Below are positions 16,841 through 25,450 of a DNA stretch of 64,000 nucleotides, piece by piece. The stretch's first letter is position 1, and every line of letters begins with the position of its first letter. The translations under genes and the position numbers were made by a program. Source of the stretch: Methylophilaceae bacterium 11 (GTDB taxonomy: Bacteria > Pseudomonadota > Gammaproteobacteria > Burkholderiales > Methylophilaceae); contig JCKJ01000001.1 in NCBI GenBank assembly GCA_000525025.1, positions 1,364,001 through 1,428,000 of the forward strand, written 5' to 3'. The notes beneath the pieces are model-generated. The model worked only from the letters and a program-made list of their open reading frames with translations. It did not search any database and was not told the DNA's origin.

Positions 16841-17926
16841 ATGGCTGTCATTGATATTTCGCCGGTCTTAAAGTTTATGGTGGATAAAGGCGCTTCAGAT
16901 ATTTTCTTTAGCACCAATACTGCTATTCATATCAATATTGAAGGTGAAAACTTACCAGTCAATGCGCAAATTATGGGGCCAGGCATGATCAAAGAGATTG
17001 CCTACTCACTGATGACTGCCGATCAAATCAAAGAGTTTGAAACCACGCTGGAATGCAATTTTGCCATTAGCAAAACCGATATAGGCCGTTTCCGCGTCAA
17101 TGTGTTTCAGCAACGTGGCGAAGTGGCCATGGTGATTCGCCATATCAAAACCGAGATTCCTTCATTCGAGCAACTTGGGTTACCGCCGATACTCAAAGAG
17201 TTGATTATGCGTAAGCGTGGGCTGTTGCTGCTGGTAGGTGCTACCGGCTCCGGTAAATCCACTACGCTGGCTTCCATGATTGATCACCGCAATGAAAACG
17301 CTACCGGCCACATTATTACGGTAGAAGACCCGATTGAGTTTGTGTATCAACACAAAAAATCGATTGTGAATCAGCGTGAAGTAGGCATAGATACGCTCTC
17401 CTTTGATAACGCGTTAAAAAACGCCATGCGCCAAGCGCCGGATGTAATTCTGATTGGTGAAATCCGCGATATGGAAAGCATGAAATTGGCCATGGCGTAT
17501 GCAGAAACTGGCCATTTATGTTTGGCTACTTTGCATGCCAATAACGCTAACCAAGCACTAGAGCGCATCATCTCATTCTTCCCGCCTGAGATTAAACAAG
17601 GGCTATTGCTCAGCGTTTCCTTGAATTTAGTGGGCATCATTTCGCAGCGCCTAGTTGCCGCAAAATCACAAAAACGTGTTGCAGCCAGCGAGGTACTGAT
17701 TAATACGCCCTACGTGGCCGAGTTGATTCAAAAACAAAAGCTGGGTGAAATCAAAGACATCATGGCGGACAATAACGACATTGGCATGAATACGTTTGAC
17801 CAATCGCTGTTCCGCTTGTATGCCAACGGCAAAATTGACGAAGAAAACGCACTGACCAATGCGGATTCCCGCAATGACCTATCACTCAAAATACGCTTTG
17901 CTGCAGAAAGCAATAAAAGCTTTTAG
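16841..17926 (+). CDS. pilU: Type IV pilus retraction ATPase, PilT/PilU family
   Basis: Hexameric secretion-type ATPase that powers pilus disassembly and twitching at the inner membrane. About 361 residues. Seen are the N-terminal PilT domain, Walker A GATGSGKSTT, the Asp box ITVEDPIEFVY, Walker B DVILIGEIRD, and the His box TGHLCLATLHANNA. The family lengths (PilT about 345, PilU about 370-380) and the C-terminal sequence favour PilU, but PilT versus PilU is a call by eye. The ATG at 16841 has an excellent AAGGGG five bases upstream, better than the TTG at 16823. No other pilus gene is in the window, and it reads convergently to the EamA transporter. Confidence 0.88.
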   Translation: MAVIDISPVLKFMVDKGASDIFFSTNTAIHINIEGENLPVNAQIMGPGMIKEIAYSLMTADQIKEFETTLECNFAISKTDIGRFRVNVFQQRGEVAMVIRHIKTEIPSFEQLGLPPILKELIMRKRGLLLLVGATGSGKSTTLASMIDHRNENATGHIITVEDPIEFVYQHKKSIVNQREVGIDTLSFDNALKNAMRQAPDVILIGEIRDMESMKLAMAYAETGHLCLATLHANNANQALERIISFFPPEIKQGLLLSVSLNLVGIISQRLVAAKSQKRVAASEVLINTPYVAELIQKQKLGEIKDIMADNNDIGMNTFDQSLFRLYANGKIDEENALTNADSRNDLSLKIRFAAESNKSF

Positions 17927-17955
17927 CCAATAAAAATTTAGTCCAATATAAAGAT

Positions 17956-18867
17956 CTAGCTTGGTGGCTCAGCGTTTTCGGGTTGCATGGCAGACATAAG
18001 TGCTGCCGCAATAATCAATCCGCCGCCTAGCCATTCATTCCAAGTCATCGCCTCGTTAGCCAAGTAATACGAGGCAACTGCGGCCACTACCAATTCAAAC
18101 ATAAACAATACCGATGCGCGTATCGCAGGCATTTTTGTCACGCCATACTGCACAAAAATCGTCGCAGAAGTCAGTAGCAATGCAATCAACACCATGAGCT
18201 GCCACTGTGTTGCATGAAATGCTGTCACCGGCGGGATAGATTGACCGAGTATTGGTAGCAGTACACAAGCCATACCAGCTACCCCAACCCATATCAGCAT
18301 GGATTTTGCTGCAATGCTTAAATGGGTGGAGCGTCGCGTAATGACATTGGTGAGCGAAAACCCAATACCCGAAGAAAGTGCCAGCCATTCAGCTTGGTTG
18401 CGCGGTAGCGGCCAGTCTGTGCTGTTAAAATCATGTAGCATCACCAGCGCGCCAATCAAAGAAATGACGATGGCAATCATGCCTTGGCGATAAATAGGCT
18501 CTTTTAACCAGAGATGCGCCAATATCAGCGTCCACAGCGGAGATAAGTAAAACAGCAACATGACCCGCATGACTTCGCCATCAATCACGGCTAATACATA
18601 GCTCAGGTTAGTCCAGCCCGCCACAAAGCAGAGAATAAACGCGTGCTTGGGTAACTGCAGCACGCCGCGCCAATGACGTGCAAACAACACACATCCCATC
18701 GCAATAGCGATGCTATACGTGTAAACACTGGAGACCACGCCAGAAAAACCAGCCTCTGCCATTAAACGGTATGGATACCAGATAATGCCCCAGCATACCG
18801 CGCCAAATAACAGCCCAAACACTGCAAAAAAGTTTTGATTATTGCTATTGCTCACTATAATACACAC
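17956..18867 (-). CDS. EamA/DMT-family membrane transporter
   Basis: About 303 residues with ten hydrophobic segments in two EamA repeats, the arrangement of drug/metabolite exporters such as RhaT/YdcZ relatives. Substrate cannot be deduced. Typical marks are GAVCWGIIWYPYRLM near the start, and SSGIGFSLTNVITRRS in the second half. Two GTG starts are possible: 18867 and 18855; the latter has AGGTG at reasonable spacing and may be the real one. It is transcribed divergently from dapC with almost no space between them, so the promoters overlap. Confidence 0.82.
   Translation of the reverse strand: MCIIVSNSNNQNFFAVFGLLFGAVCWGIIWYPYRLMAEAGFSGVVSSVYTYSIAIAMGCVLFARHWRGVLQLPKHAFILCFVAGWTNLSYVLAVIDGEVMRVMLLFYLSPLWTLILAHLWLKEPIYRQGMIAIVISLIGALVMLHDFNSTDWPLPRNQAEWLALSSGIGFSLTNVITRRSTHLSIAAKSMLIWVGVAGMACVLLPILGQSIPPVTAFHATQWQLMVLIALLLTSATIFVQYGVTKMPAIRASVLFMFELVVAAVASYYLANEAMTWNEWLGGGLIIAAALMSAMQPENAEPPS
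18856..18861 (+). promoter_or_regulatory. TATAAT -10 box for dapC (leaderless arrangement)
   Basis: A perfect TATAAT ends nine bases before the dapC ATG at 18870, so transcription should begin at about 18868. The leader would be zero to two bases and there is no ribosome binding site. The -35 is poor (TTTTGA at 18833-18838 with a 17-base spacer). Confidence 0.55.
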
Positions 18868-18869
18868 CT

Positions 18870-20066
18870 ATGAATCCACATTTACAATTACTCCAGCCTT
18901 ACCCATTCCAAGGTTTACGCGATCTGTTTAAAGGGATTACCCCTAATTCAGCTTATAGTGCAATTAACTTGTCGATTGGCGAGCCTAAGCATGCCACACC
19001 TAAGCTTATTCAAGATGCGCTTGTTCACAATATTGCAGGTCTGGCCAATTATCCCACGACTATCGGTGTTTTAGCGTTGAGAGAAGCGATTTCCAATTGG
19101 ATATCTCGCCGCTATCACATTCCGGCGCTCAATCCGGAGACTGCGATTCTGCCAGTGACCGGAAGCCGCGAAGCTTTATTTGCCTTTGCACAAGTGGTGA
19201 TTGACGGCAGCAAAGCGGATCCGGTGGTGATTTCCCCCAACCCGTTTTATCAAATTTATGAAGGTGCTGCCTTTTTGGCTGGCGCTACGCCCCACTTTCT
19301 GAATACATTGCCCAGTGAGCACGCAGACCAAGACCATGTGATGGACATTGAAAGTGTGCCAACGGATGTATTACAACGTACGCAGCTGATATACGTATGT
19401 AGTCCGGGCAACCCCTCTGGCAAAGTCATGACTTTAGCGCAATGGAAAACGATTTTTGAGTTATCAGACCGCTATGGGTTTGTCATTGCAGCAGATGAGT
19501 GCTATTCCGAGATTTATTTTGAAGAGGGCAATCCACCACTGGGCGCTTTGCAAGCCGCGCATCTACTAGGGCGAGATTACAAAAATTTAGTGGTATTCAG
19601 CTCGCTATCTAAACGTTCAAACGTGCCGGGCATGCGCTCTGGCTTTGTGGCGGGAGACGAAAAAATCATCGCGCAATTTGCGCTCTACCGCACCTACCAT
19701 GGCTGCGCGATGAACCCTGCAGTGCAAGCAGCTTCTATCGCCGCATGGAATGACGAAGCGCATGTGATTGAAAACCGCCGTTTATATGCTGAAAAATTCA
19801 ATACCATGACCCCGATGCTCAACCAAATATGGGCGACTAAAAAGCCGGATGCCGCTTTCTACCTATGGGTACAAACGCAACAAGCAGATACGGAAGTGGC
19901 TGTTACGCTTTACCGCGACCTAAACATTACCGTACTGCCTGGCAGCTTTTTGGCACGCGAAGCGCACGGCATTAACCCAGGGCAAGGCTTTATCCGTATG
20001 GCATTAGTCGCTTCATTGGACGAGTGTGTAGAAGCTGGTAGACGTATACAGGAAGCATTTAAGTGA
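18870..20066 (+). CDS. dapC: Succinyldiaminopimelate transaminase
   Basis: PLP enzyme of the class I/II aminotransferase family, making N-succinyl-LL-2,6-diaminopimelate in lysine and peptidoglycan precursor synthesis. 398 residues. Seen: LSIGEPKHATP at the N-terminus, SPNPFYQIYEGAA, CSPGNPSGKVM, AADECYSEIYFEE and the PLP-lysine loop SSLSKRSNVPGMRSG, with the arginine region GFIRMALVAS near the end. The GEPKHATP start and the SKRSNVPG loop are typical of betaproteobacterial DapC. Other transaminases of the family (AspC/AlaA types) are less likely. The ATG lies right after a TATAAT, suggesting a leaderless message. Cytoplasmic and essential by pathway. Confidence 0.88.
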   Translation: MNPHLQLLQPYPFQGLRDLFKGITPNSAYSAINLSIGEPKHATPKLIQDALVHNIAGLANYPTTIGVLALREAISNWISRRYHIPALNPETAILPVTGSREALFAFAQVVIDGSKADPVVISPNPFYQIYEGAAFLAGATPHFLNTLPSEHADQDHVMDIESVPTDVLQRTQLIYVCSPGNPSGKVMTLAQWKTIFELSDRYGFVIAADECYSEIYFEEGNPPLGALQAAHLLGRDYKNLVVFSSLSKRSNVPGMRSGFVAGDEKIIAQFALYRTYHGCAMNPAVQAASIAAWNDEAHVIENRRLYAEKFNTMTPMLNQIWATKKPDAAFYLWVQTQQADTEVAVTLYRDLNITVLPGSFLAREAHGINPGQGFIRMALVASLDECVEAGRRIQEAFK

Positions 20067-20198
20067 TAAATTACTTTAATTACTACATTTAGTTAATTGT
20101 TTTAATTGTATATTTAGTAAAAAATTTCTACGTTGCGCTAAGCCTAGGTATTCAATTTTTTGCCAACTCTCTTTTTAAATGGAACTCACCTTAGCTCA

Positions 20199-20221
20199 CT
20201 CCTGTCATTCATAGACAGGAG
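20199..20221 (+). promoter_or_regulatory. 8-bp perfect hairpin in leader of small gene
   Basis: CTCCTGTC (20199-20206) pairs with GACAGGAG (20214-20221) around a seven-base loop, followed by a small GATGG-TTT-CCATC stem sharing the last G (20221-20233). The hairpin buries an AGGAG. It lies 68 bases before the next ATG and may act as an RNA-level control or be a weak terminator for dapC, though no T tract follows. Confidence 0.45.
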
Positions 20222-20288
20222 ATGGTTTCCATCTTCTCGCTAGAACTTTCGATCAACAAGACTCAACACCGACTGAATGGAGAGCGTC

Positions 20289-20504
20289 ATGAAAGTAGAT
20301 ATTTATAAAAGCGCCAGTAGTGCACACAAGTTTATCTCTGTACTAGCCAATAGCGATATTTCTAAAATTGAAGTACCGGACCCTGATTATGCCAAGTTGA
20401 TTTTTGAAAGAGCGGCTGTTGACTACAAGGCGAATTCAGAAACGACGGCAGATATTAAAAAGCACGGCTACCATCTACATGTCGTCAAATATCCAATTAA
20501 TTGA
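20289..20504 (+). CDS. Small protein of unknown function
   Basis: A 71-residue soluble protein starting MKVDIYKSASSAHKF and ending near KKHGYHLHVVKYPIN. The start at 20289 has GGAGAG four bases upstream; an ATG twelve bases earlier lies within that site. No signal peptide or membrane segment. The opening M-x-VDIY and the closing KxxGYxLxxV resemble short betaproteobacterial DUF6139-like proteins, but I am not certain. It is transcribed alone, with a hairpin in its leader and a double hairpin after it, so it looks like a separately regulated small gene. Function unknown. Confidence 0.65.
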   Translation: MKVDIYKSASSAHKFISVLANSDISKIEVPDPDYAKLIFERAAVDYKANSETTADIKKHGYHLHVVKYPIN

Positions 20505-20521
20505 GTAAAGCATGACAAACG

Positions 20522-20576
20522 GCGTGTTAGCAGAAACCTAACACGCTTATTCTTTGCGTTTAGGCTCAAAGAATAA
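20522..20576. terminator. Two abutting perfect hairpins between small gene and miaA
   Basis: Hairpin 1 is GCGTGTTAG (20522-20530) with CTAACACGC (20538-20546), followed by T-rich TTATTCTTT, which fits an intrinsic terminator for the plus strand. Hairpin 2 uses that tail as its left arm: TTATTCTTTG (20547-20556) with CAAAGAATAA (20567-20576). The two stems are directly adjacent. It serves convergent genes, miaA ending at 20581. Confidence 0.75.
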
Positions 20577-20580
20577 GGAC

Positions 20581-21519
20581 TCAGAGCAAAAAGTTTTGTA
20601 CGGCCTTCATGACTTGTGTATTCAGTTGCGCATCCAAACAGTCTAGCGCAAGCGTATCATCCATACCGCGTAACCAAGTCAGCTGGCGTTTGGCCAATTG
20701 ACGTGTTGCAAAAATACCTCGGTCACATAACTCTTCCAGCGAATATTGTCCCTGCATATATTCCAGTACTTGGCGATAACCCACACAGCGCATTGAAGTA
20801 CTGTCCATGGTGAGTGTTGGATACTTTTCTAGCAGTACACGCACCTCTTCGACCAAGCCATCGTTTAGCATTTGCTGAAAACGTATGGCAATACGCGCGT
20901 GTAATACGCTGCGGTCACTGGGGATCAGTGCAACCTTTAACACACGATAAGGCAATGTCTGCGCCTGCTGCTTGGCATGCAGTTGTGTCATGGTTTCCCC
21001 AGCAATCGCATAGACTTCTAGTGCGCGTTGTATGCGCTGCATGTCGTTAGGCATTAAGCGTGCCGCCGTTTCTGGATCTATTTGCGCCAATTTAGCATGC
21101 ATGCCGGGCCAGCCAATAGCAGCCGCTTCGGTATCTATTTGCGCACGCATTGTGGCATCGGCTTCTGGCAATCCACTTAAGCCAGATACTAAAGATTTAA
21201 AGTACAACATGGTGCCGCCGACCAGCACAGGGATATTGCCGCGCGCCGTAATCTCATGCATCAAGGCCAAGGCGTCTTCTCTAAAGTTGGCGGCAGAGTA
21301 AGCACTGGTAGGCGGGATAATATCCACCAAAAAGTGCGGCGCCTGCTTTAACACAGCCGGCTCAGGTTTGGCGGTGCCGATATTCATGTCTTTAAACACC
21401 AGTGCAGAATCGACACTGATCAGTTCTACCGGTAAGTGCTGCTTTAAATACACGGCCGCATTGGTTTTGCCACTGGCCGTTGGTCCCATTAAGAAAATGG
21501 CAGGAGGTAACAAGGACAT
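20581..21519 (-). CDS. miaA: tRNA dimethylallyltransferase
   Basis: Adds a dimethylallyl group to A37 of tRNAs reading U-starting codons. About 312 residues, cytoplasmic. Seen: the P-loop FLMGPTASGKTNAA, the catalytic ISVDSALVFKDMNIGTAKP (Asp general base), MLYFKSLVSGLSGLP, and the C-terminal MRCVGYRQVLEYMQG and FATRQLAKRQLTWLRG. All match MiaA over its usual length. The ATG at 21519 is preferred to the upstream TTG at 21531. Transcribed 26 bases downstream of the pterin dehydratase-like gene and probably in the same operon with mutL, an arrangement (mutL-miaA) well known in proteobacteria. Confidence 0.96.
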   Translation of the reverse strand: MSLLPPAIFLMGPTASGKTNAAVYLKQHLPVELISVDSALVFKDMNIGTAKPEPAVLKQAPHFLVDIIPPTSAYSAANFREDALALMHEITARGNIPVLVGGTMLYFKSLVSGLSGLPEADATMRAQIDTEAAAIGWPGMHAKLAQIDPETAARLMPNDMQRIQRALEVYAIAGETMTQLHAKQQAQTLPYRVLKVALIPSDRSVLHARIAIRFQQMLNDGLVEEVRVLLEKYPTLTMDSTSMRCVGYRQVLEYMQGQYSLEELCDRGIFATRQLAKRQLTWLRGMDDTLALDCLDAQLNTQVMKAVQNFLL

Positions 21520-21545
21520 AACGGCCAGCAATCTATGGTGATGAG

Positions 21546-21953
21546 TTAATCGTATTTGATATATTTAAAGCGCGGGTCTTCATTTGGTGTACCTTCTAAT
21601 GCAGAAGGCTGACCTTTAAACCCTTGTTTGTTGGGCTGCCATTGAGTGGTTTCTTCAATTTTAGTCGCTAGCTCAAAGTCTTTATCGGTAATGCCTTTGG
21701 CGCTGTGTGTGCACAGCTTTACAATCACAAACGCATAAGAAACCGTTAAATCCGGATGATGCCATGCTGCTTCCGCTAAATGGCCTACAGTATTGACTAC
21801 CATTAACGTGCCTTTCCAGCCACTGGTTTTAAATTTGCGTCTAATCCAACCATCTTCTAAAAACCAATGCGGCAAGTCAGACTGAAGTTTTTGTGTGACT
21901 TCCGCCTCGCTATATACACGCTCGTGGGTTGCTGGTTCATCTGTTGTACTCAT
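21546..21953 (-). CDS. phhB: 4a-hydroxytetrahydrobiopterin dehydratase (PCD) family protein
   Basis: 135 residues. The PCD signature is seen as AEAAWHHPDLTVSYAFVIVKLCTHSAKGITDKDFELA, including the HHP motif and the downstream THxxxGxTxxDF segment. These enzymes dehydrate carbinolamine pterins, recycle the cofactor of aromatic hydroxylases, or help molybdopterin metabolism; no hydroxylase is in the window. About 30 extra residues follow the fold (QWQPNKQGFKG to the C-terminus), slightly longer than the usual 95-115. It lies between mutL and miaA in an operon, which is an unusual insertion. Cytoplasmic. Confidence 0.82.
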   Translation of the reverse strand: MSTTDEPATHERVYSEAEVTQKLQSDLPHWFLEDGWIRRKFKTSGWKGTLMVVNTVGHLAEAAWHHPDLTVSYAFVIVKLCTHSAKGITDKDFELATKIEETTQWQPNKQGFKGQPSALEGTPNEDPRFKYIKYD

Positions 21954-21989
21954 ATTCGGCTCCTATCGTTTACCCTAAAAATGCGTGCA

Positions 21990-23828
21990 CTATTTACCAC
22001 GCATAAACATTTTATCTAAATCACCCATACTCACCTGAAACCAAGTAGGACGGCCGTGATTACATTGACCTGAACGCTCAGTTGCTTCCATATCACGTAG
22101 CAAGGCATTCATTTCTGGCACGGTCAGGCTGCGATTAGCACGTACAGCAGCGTGGCATGCCATGGTACCCAATAATTCGTTTCTACGCTCTGTTAGCGCC
22201 CTACTCGCACCGTACTCGCGTAAATCACGCAATACGTCGCGCGCCAAGGTCACGGCATCAGCATGTTGCAACATAGTTGGCACCGCCCGTACTGCAAGCG
22301 TTGTGGGTGAAAGTACCGCGATATCAAAGCCAAGCTGCTGCAAGCTCCCAGCATCGCTGGCTAATGTATCTTGTACAGTCGCTACTTCTAGCCTATCCGC
22401 ATTAAAACTCACCGGCAATAGTAGGGGCTGCATCGGTACTTGTTTGTGGTCCAGTGCATCTTTGAGCTTTTCGTACATGATACGCTCATGCGCAGCATGC
22501 ATATCCACCACCACCAGCCCATGTGTGTTTTGCGCCAGCACATACACCCCATGAATTTGCGCAACCGCAAACCCTAGTGGAAATTCATCGATGCTGGTTT
22601 GCTGATTTGGGATAGTACTGTTTTCAAACGTATCGGCATAACATACCGGGCTGGAAAATTCACGCGTATCTGTAGACCCTATAGTTGGCGTTGTGCCAAA
22701 CATGGTTTGATAGAAATTAGCTGGCTCGTTTGTTGCCAAATTGATTTGTGATTGATAAGTAGGGTACGGTGTTTGCCCATTGCTGGCAGTTGGCGCAAAT
22801 GGATTGTATTGCGCCTGGCTGGCGGTGACTGCATTGGAGACACCAGTGGGCGTTGCCAGCGCCTTGTGTAGCGCATGAAAAATAAAACGATGAATCGCTT
22901 GACCGTCTCTAAATCGCACTTCGGTTTTGCTGGGGTGCACATTTACGTCAACCAAACTAGGATCCAGCTCTAAAAACAACACAAATGCAGGATGGCGGTC
23001 ATGATGCAGCACATCTTGATAGGCTTGACGAATTGCGTGGCTGATTAGCTTGTCGCGTACAAAACGTCCATTGACATACACGTATTGCGTATCGCGGCTA
23101 TTGCGATTATAGGTAGGCTTGGCAGCAATACCCCACAAGCGTAAACCAGCGGCAGACTCGTCTAGCTGAATAGATTCCGCGGCGAATTCGGCACCGAGCA
23201 CTTCGGTAAAACGCTTTTCCGGCGCACTCACTGCATAGCGGCTCAGCGCCCTACCGTTATGTTGCAACATAAACGCTACATCTGGGCGTGATAGCGCTAC
23301 CCGGTGAAAAGCCTCTTCACAATGGCCAAACTCAGTGCCTTCGGTTTTAAGAAATTTACGTCGCGCCGGTGTATTGAAATATAAATCGTTCACTTCAATC
23401 ACTGTGCCGGCATCTAACGCAGCTGGCTCAATGGTAGATACCTCGCTACCATCAGAAGTGATCCGCCAAGCATGTTTGGTGGTTTGCGCCCGGCTGCTGA
23501 TTTGCGTGCGCGAGACAGAAGCAATGCTGGCCAATGCCTCGCCACGAAAGCCTAAGCTGGCGACTGCTTCCAAGTCTTCTAAGCTGGCGATTTTGCTGGT
23601 GGCATGACGCGTCAGCGCTAGTGCCAAATCCTCTTGTGCGATGCCACTGCCATTGTCGGCCACCCTTAATTGCTTCACGCCGCCTTGCATTAGCGATACT
23701 TGAATATCCGTACTGCCTGCATCCAAGCTATTTTCTAATAATTCCTTAAGCGCTGAAGCCGGGCGTTCGACTACCTCGCCTGCGGCAATTTGACTGATGA
23801 GCTGATCGGGTAAAAGACGTATTTGCAT
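21990..23828 (-). CDS. mutL: DNA mismatch repair protein MutL
   Basis: Links mismatch recognition by MutS to strand incision. 612 residues. N-terminal GHKL ATPase motifs: ELLENSLDAG, DNGSGI, TRHATSKI, and GFRGEALASIASV. The C-terminal dimerisation domain has DMHAAHERIMYEKL, a form of the endonuclease motif DQHAxxExxxxE, and a late GQCNHGRPTW. Such MutL proteins nick DNA themselves, as expected in bacteria without MutH. The linker (about 350-420) is rich in Thr, Asn, Pro and Gln. ATG at 23828 is preferred to the GTG one codon earlier. It is divergent from the SUV3-like helicase gene across a 73-base gap that holds a palindrome. Confidence 0.96.
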   Translation of the reverse strand: MQIRLLPDQLISQIAAGEVVERPASALKELLENSLDAGSTDIQVSLMQGGVKQLRVADNGSGIAQEDLALALTRHATSKIASLEDLEAVASLGFRGEALASIASVSRTQISSRAQTTKHAWRITSDGSEVSTIEPAALDAGTVIEVNDLYFNTPARRKFLKTEGTEFGHCEEAFHRVALSRPDVAFMLQHNGRALSRYAVSAPEKRFTEVLGAEFAAESIQLDESAAGLRLWGIAAKPTYNRNSRDTQYVYVNGRFVRDKLISHAIRQAYQDVLHHDRHPAFVLFLELDPSLVDVNVHPSKTEVRFRDGQAIHRFIFHALHKALATPTGVSNAVTASQAQYNPFAPTASNGQTPYPTYQSQINLATNEPANFYQTMFGTTPTIGSTDTREFSSPVCYADTFENSTIPNQQTSIDEFPLGFAVAQIHGVYVLAQNTHGLVVVDMHAAHERIMYEKLKDALDHKQVPMQPLLLPVSFNADRLEVATVQDTLASDAGSLQQLGFDIAVLSPTTLAVRAVPTMLQHADAVTLARDVLRDLREYGASRALTERRNELLGTMACHAAVRANRSLTVPEMNALLRDMEATERSGQCNHGRPTWFQVSMGDLDKMFMRGK

Positions 23829-23877
23829 CACGCCATTTTACCTTAGCCTCTGTCACAAAGACCATGGCATAAAATAA

Positions 23878-23894
23878 GAATTTAGGCTAAATTC
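23878..23894. promoter_or_regulatory. 17-bp palindrome between mutL and helicase gene
   Basis: GAATTTAG-G-CTAAATTC is a perfect 8-bp inverted repeat around one base. A TAAAAT at 23870-23875 directly precedes it on the plus strand, so a bound protein could block transcription of the helicase gene. No known regulator fits. Confidence 0.4.
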
Positions 23895-23901
23895 TGGGCA
23901 T

Positions 23902-25425
23902 ATGCATAACCAGCCATTACCTTTATTTGCCACGCAATTTACGCACGCACGCAAACTTAAACGCCATCATCATTTTTATGTGGGGCCTACCAATTCTGGC
24001 AAAACTTATCATGCGCTCAACGCGTTAACACAAGCAACATCTGGTGTGTACTTAGCACCATTGCGTTTATTGGCAATGGAAGTGCGAGATCGCTTGGTAG
24101 CGGCTGGCGTACCTTGCAACCTAATTACAGGCGAAGAGCGCGTAATAATGCCCGGTGCACAGCATACGGCTTCTACCATTGAAATGATGAACCCATCCAA
24201 AGTAGTAGAAGTGGCAGTGATTGATGAGGTGCAGATGCTGCAAGACCCTGACCGTGGCGCAGCGTGGACCCATGCAATAGTGGGCGTGCCGGCAGCGCAT
24301 GTGTTTATCTGTGGCTCCAACGCAGTGACCAAACCCTGTATTGCAGCCATTACGTCACTGAATGAAACGTATCAAGTGACGGAAACCACACGGCTCACGC
24401 CTTTGGTGATTGAAGACGAAAGTATTTGCGGCGAGCGCTACAGCAAGCCAAAGTTAAAGTCCAAACTGCAAAAAGGCGATGCCATCATTGCTTTTAGCCG
24501 GAAAGATGTACTCACCTTTTCTGCGCGGATTCGACAATGGGGGTTTACCGTTGCCAGTATCTACGGCGCGCTTTCGCCCGAAGTACGTAGAACGGAATCA
24601 GAACGATTTAACTTAGGGCATGCCGATATTTTGGTAGCCACTGACGCGATTGGGATGGGGCTCAATCTACCCATTCGCCGCGTGATATTTGCCAATACGC
24701 ATAAGTTTGACGGTGTTGCATCACGTTTACTCAACGCAACTGAGGTGAGGCAAATTGCTGGCCGCGCAGGCCGCTTTGGGCTCTACCCTACTGGCTATGT
24801 CAACGTGTTTGAGGCCGATGAGCGCATCCATATTGCGCATATGCTGACGACCGATGACGATGCTAATTTAAGCAAACTGCCCGTCAGCATTGGCTTTGAT
24901 CAGATTGAAACACTGGGTAACCAACTGCATACCGGCAAAATTGCTGAAATACTGGCCTATCATGAAGAGCGCAGCCGTTTTGAACATGCGCTATTTGCAG
25001 CAGCACCTCTTAGCAATCAAATTCAACAAGCACTATTAGTGGATGCATTTGCACCAGGCATGTCGCTTAAAGATAAATACATCTTCGTCTGTGCGCCTAT
25101 CGCGCTCAATGTGGCATATGAAAAAGACTATTATTTGCTGTGTTTAAAAAGCGTTGCAGCATCGCAGATACGTGGTTTACCCATTACGCCAGATTGGCTG
25201 GCTGGCAACAGCCCAAAGCATTTGGAAGCCGCTGAGTTATTAAGCCATAACCTTAGTTTGTATGCATGGCTCAGTTTTAAATTTCCAAAAACGTTTACGG
25301 ATGGGGAGCATGTGCAAGCACTACGCCAACGCATTAGCCGATATATCGAAGGTGCCTTACAAACGCAAACCGGCTATGGTGACACGCAAAGAGAAGGTGA
25401 GCTGAGTCATTACCGCAAGCGCTAG
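23902..25425 (+). CDS. SUV3-like DExH-box RNA helicase
   Basis: 507 residues, resembling mitochondrial SUV3 helicases, which unwind RNA for degradation with a 3' exonuclease. Motif I FYVGPTNSGKTYHAL, motif Ia LAPLRLLAMEV, motif II IDEVQML (DEVQ), TGEERV, motif V LVATDAIGMGLNL and motif VI QIAGRAGRFG are all present. The C-terminal part (about 300-450) fits the SUV3 C-terminal region, and the last 50 residues are basic. No targeting signal, so cytoplasmic. A partner exonuclease (PNPase or RNase II type) would be expected elsewhere; RNase E and oligoribonuclease are in this window but not adjacent. Divergent from mutL. Confidence 0.87.
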   Translation: MHNQPLPLFATQFTHARKLKRHHHFYVGPTNSGKTYHALNALTQATSGVYLAPLRLLAMEVRDRLVAAGVPCNLITGEERVIMPGAQHTASTIEMMNPSKVVEVAVIDEVQMLQDPDRGAAWTHAIVGVPAAHVFICGSNAVTKPCIAAITSLNETYQVTETTRLTPLVIEDESICGERYSKPKLKSKLQKGDAIIAFSRKDVLTFSARIRQWGFTVASIYGALSPEVRRTESERFNLGHADILVATDAIGMGLNLPIRRVIFANTHKFDGVASRLLNATEVRQIAGRAGRFGLYPTGYVNVFEADERIHIAHMLTTDDDANLSKLPVSIGFDQIETLGNQLHTGKIAEILAYHEERSRFEHALFAAAPLSNQIQQALLVDAFAPGMSLKDKYIFVCAPIALNVAYEKDYYLLCLKSVAASQIRGLPITPDWLAGNSPKHLEAAELLSHNLSLYAWLSFKFPKTFTDGEHVQALRQRISRYIEGALQTQTGYGDTQREGELSHYRKR

Positions 25426-25450
25426 CATCTGCGCAAGCATTAACAATGCA

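Noticed and set aside
20222-20308. Possible 28-codon upstream ORF after AGGAG overlapping the start of the small gene at 20289
   Set aside because: The AGGAG abuts the ATG with no spacing and lies in a hairpin stem; there are no repeated regulatory codons, so a leader peptide is not supported.
22162-22554. 130-residue plus-strand frame inside mutL
   Set aside because: It is opposite conserved MutL C-terminal motifs, is Ser/Cys-rich and has no recognisable domain.
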